Shown here in pieces: positions 22,933 to 23,162 of a DNA stretch of 23,162 nt. Positions within the stretch are counted from its first letter, which is position 1. Every line of letters begins with the position of its first letter. The notes beneath the pieces were generated by a model. It searched no databases. It was not told where the DNA came from and worked only from the letters and a program-made list of their open reading frames with translations. Source of the DNA: Spirochaetia bacterium (GTDB lineage Bacteria; Spirochaetota; Spirochaetia; Treponematales; Breznakiellaceae); assembly GCA_026002045.1 (NCBI GenBank), contig BOAV01000037.1:1-23162 (forward strand). Direction: 5' to 3'. The position numbers and the translations under genes were made by a program.

Positions 22933-23162
22933 ATGAGCCGGAAAAAACGAAAAAAGGGAAAAAACCAAAAAAAGAGGAATAATAACGCCGTAAAAATTCG
23001 ATTCCCCATCGGCATTAAGCTGGTAACGATTATCACCATGCTGTTGCTTGTTTCTTTGGGGGCAATCAGCGTCCTGGTGTCGGTGATGGTTTCGGCGGAT
23101 GTACAGGTGACGGCGGAGGACAATAATTTTACCACCAATCAGCGAACTGCAATGGAGGCGGA
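22933..23162 (+). CDS. Third membrane protein of the adenylate cyclase sensor type, N-terminal fragment (runs off right edge)
   Basis: From ATG 22933 the frame encodes a very basic cytoplasmic start (MSRKKRKKGKNQKKRNNN), the segment AVKIRFPIGIKLVTIITMLL plus LVSLGAISVLVSVMVSADV forming a membrane anchor, and then VTAEDNNFTTNQRTAMEAE at the beginning of an extracytoplasmic domain. The last nine residues are identical, also at DNA level, to the opening of the sensor of the minus-strand cyclase at 22677. The fragment supplies exactly the kind of membrane anchor that cyclase lacks. It is therefore either a divergent paralogue or the native N-terminus of that cyclase, flipped away from its body. 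The gene continues beyond the window, so a cyclase domain is inferred, not seen. Confidence 0.75.
   Translation, partial: MSRKKRKKGKNQKKRNNNAVKIRFPIGIKLVTIITMLLLVSLGAISVLVSVMVSADVQVTAEDNNFTTNQRTAMEA
23135..23162. repeat. Right arm of the 28-bp inverted repeat (at the window end)
   Basis: Exact reverse complement of 22667-22694, with 440 bp between the arms. It ends at the last base of the window, so its full extent cannot be measured here. Confidence 0.85.

Overview
The window looks like spirochaete DNA, most likely a Treponema-type organism of moderate GC. The pointers are membrane adenylate cyclases with HAMP domains, a FecR-domain protein with tandem fibronectin-like repeats, a short ParC-like topoisomerase subunit, a coiled-coil single-pass membrane protein and a lipoprotein with a relaxed spirochaetal lipobox. 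The genus is an inference from gene content, not a proven identification. No rRNA, tRNA, CRISPR array, transposase or recombinase was seen.

Layout. (1) Positions 1-5858 hold a carbohydrate ABC-transport operon: solute-binding protein, MalF-type permease, MalG-type permease, MsmK/UgpC-type ATPase, and a GH13 subfamily 18 phosphorylase that resembles E. coli YcjM (glucosylglycerate phosphorylase) more than classical sucrose phosphorylase. Its 5' part is rearranged. The C-terminal part of the binding protein and the N-terminal part of the first permease lie on the minus strand, while the rest of that permease and everything downstream lie on the plus strand. This is the pattern left by one ~1.5-kb inversion with breakpoints inside two genes. 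(2) 5925-6540 holds an intact RelB/DinJ-type antitoxin with a palindromic operator, a decapitated YoeB-type toxin remnant, and three consecutive perfect hairpins. (3) 6560-9775 holds a ParC/GyrA-like subunit and a coiled-coil membrane protein, probably one operon. (4) 9786-12299 (minus) holds an RsiV-like (DUF3298) lipoprotein followed by a class III adenylate cyclase. (5) 12364-15966 holds a SAM methyltransferase (+), an MFS sugar-type transporter (-) and glycerol kinase (+). (6) 15999-23162 holds a minus-strand operon of a second adenylate cyclase overlapping a giant FecR/FN3-repeat protein, plus the start of a third, divergent cyclase gene at the right edge.

How the genes fit together. The left block imports a glucoside and splits it phosphorolytically. 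glpK and the MFS transporter are a second carbon-uptake unit, divergently transcribed from overlapping promoters. The two complete cyclases are each paired with an envelope protein (a lipoprotein or the FecR/FN3 protein), which suggests surface-sensing modules with cAMP output.

Most notable observations: the inversion-split transport genes at the left edge; an inverted repeat of at least 28 bp joining two divergent cyclase genes at the right edge, with an out-of-frame N-terminus on one of them; two divergent intergenic regions in which opposing promoters share one -35 site and predict leaderless mRNAs; nine ~100-residue repeats with a dimer-level duplication; and an apparent nonsense codon that cuts the repeat protein short. 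Because both window edges show inverted joins, assembly or amplification chimerism is a real alternative to biology there.
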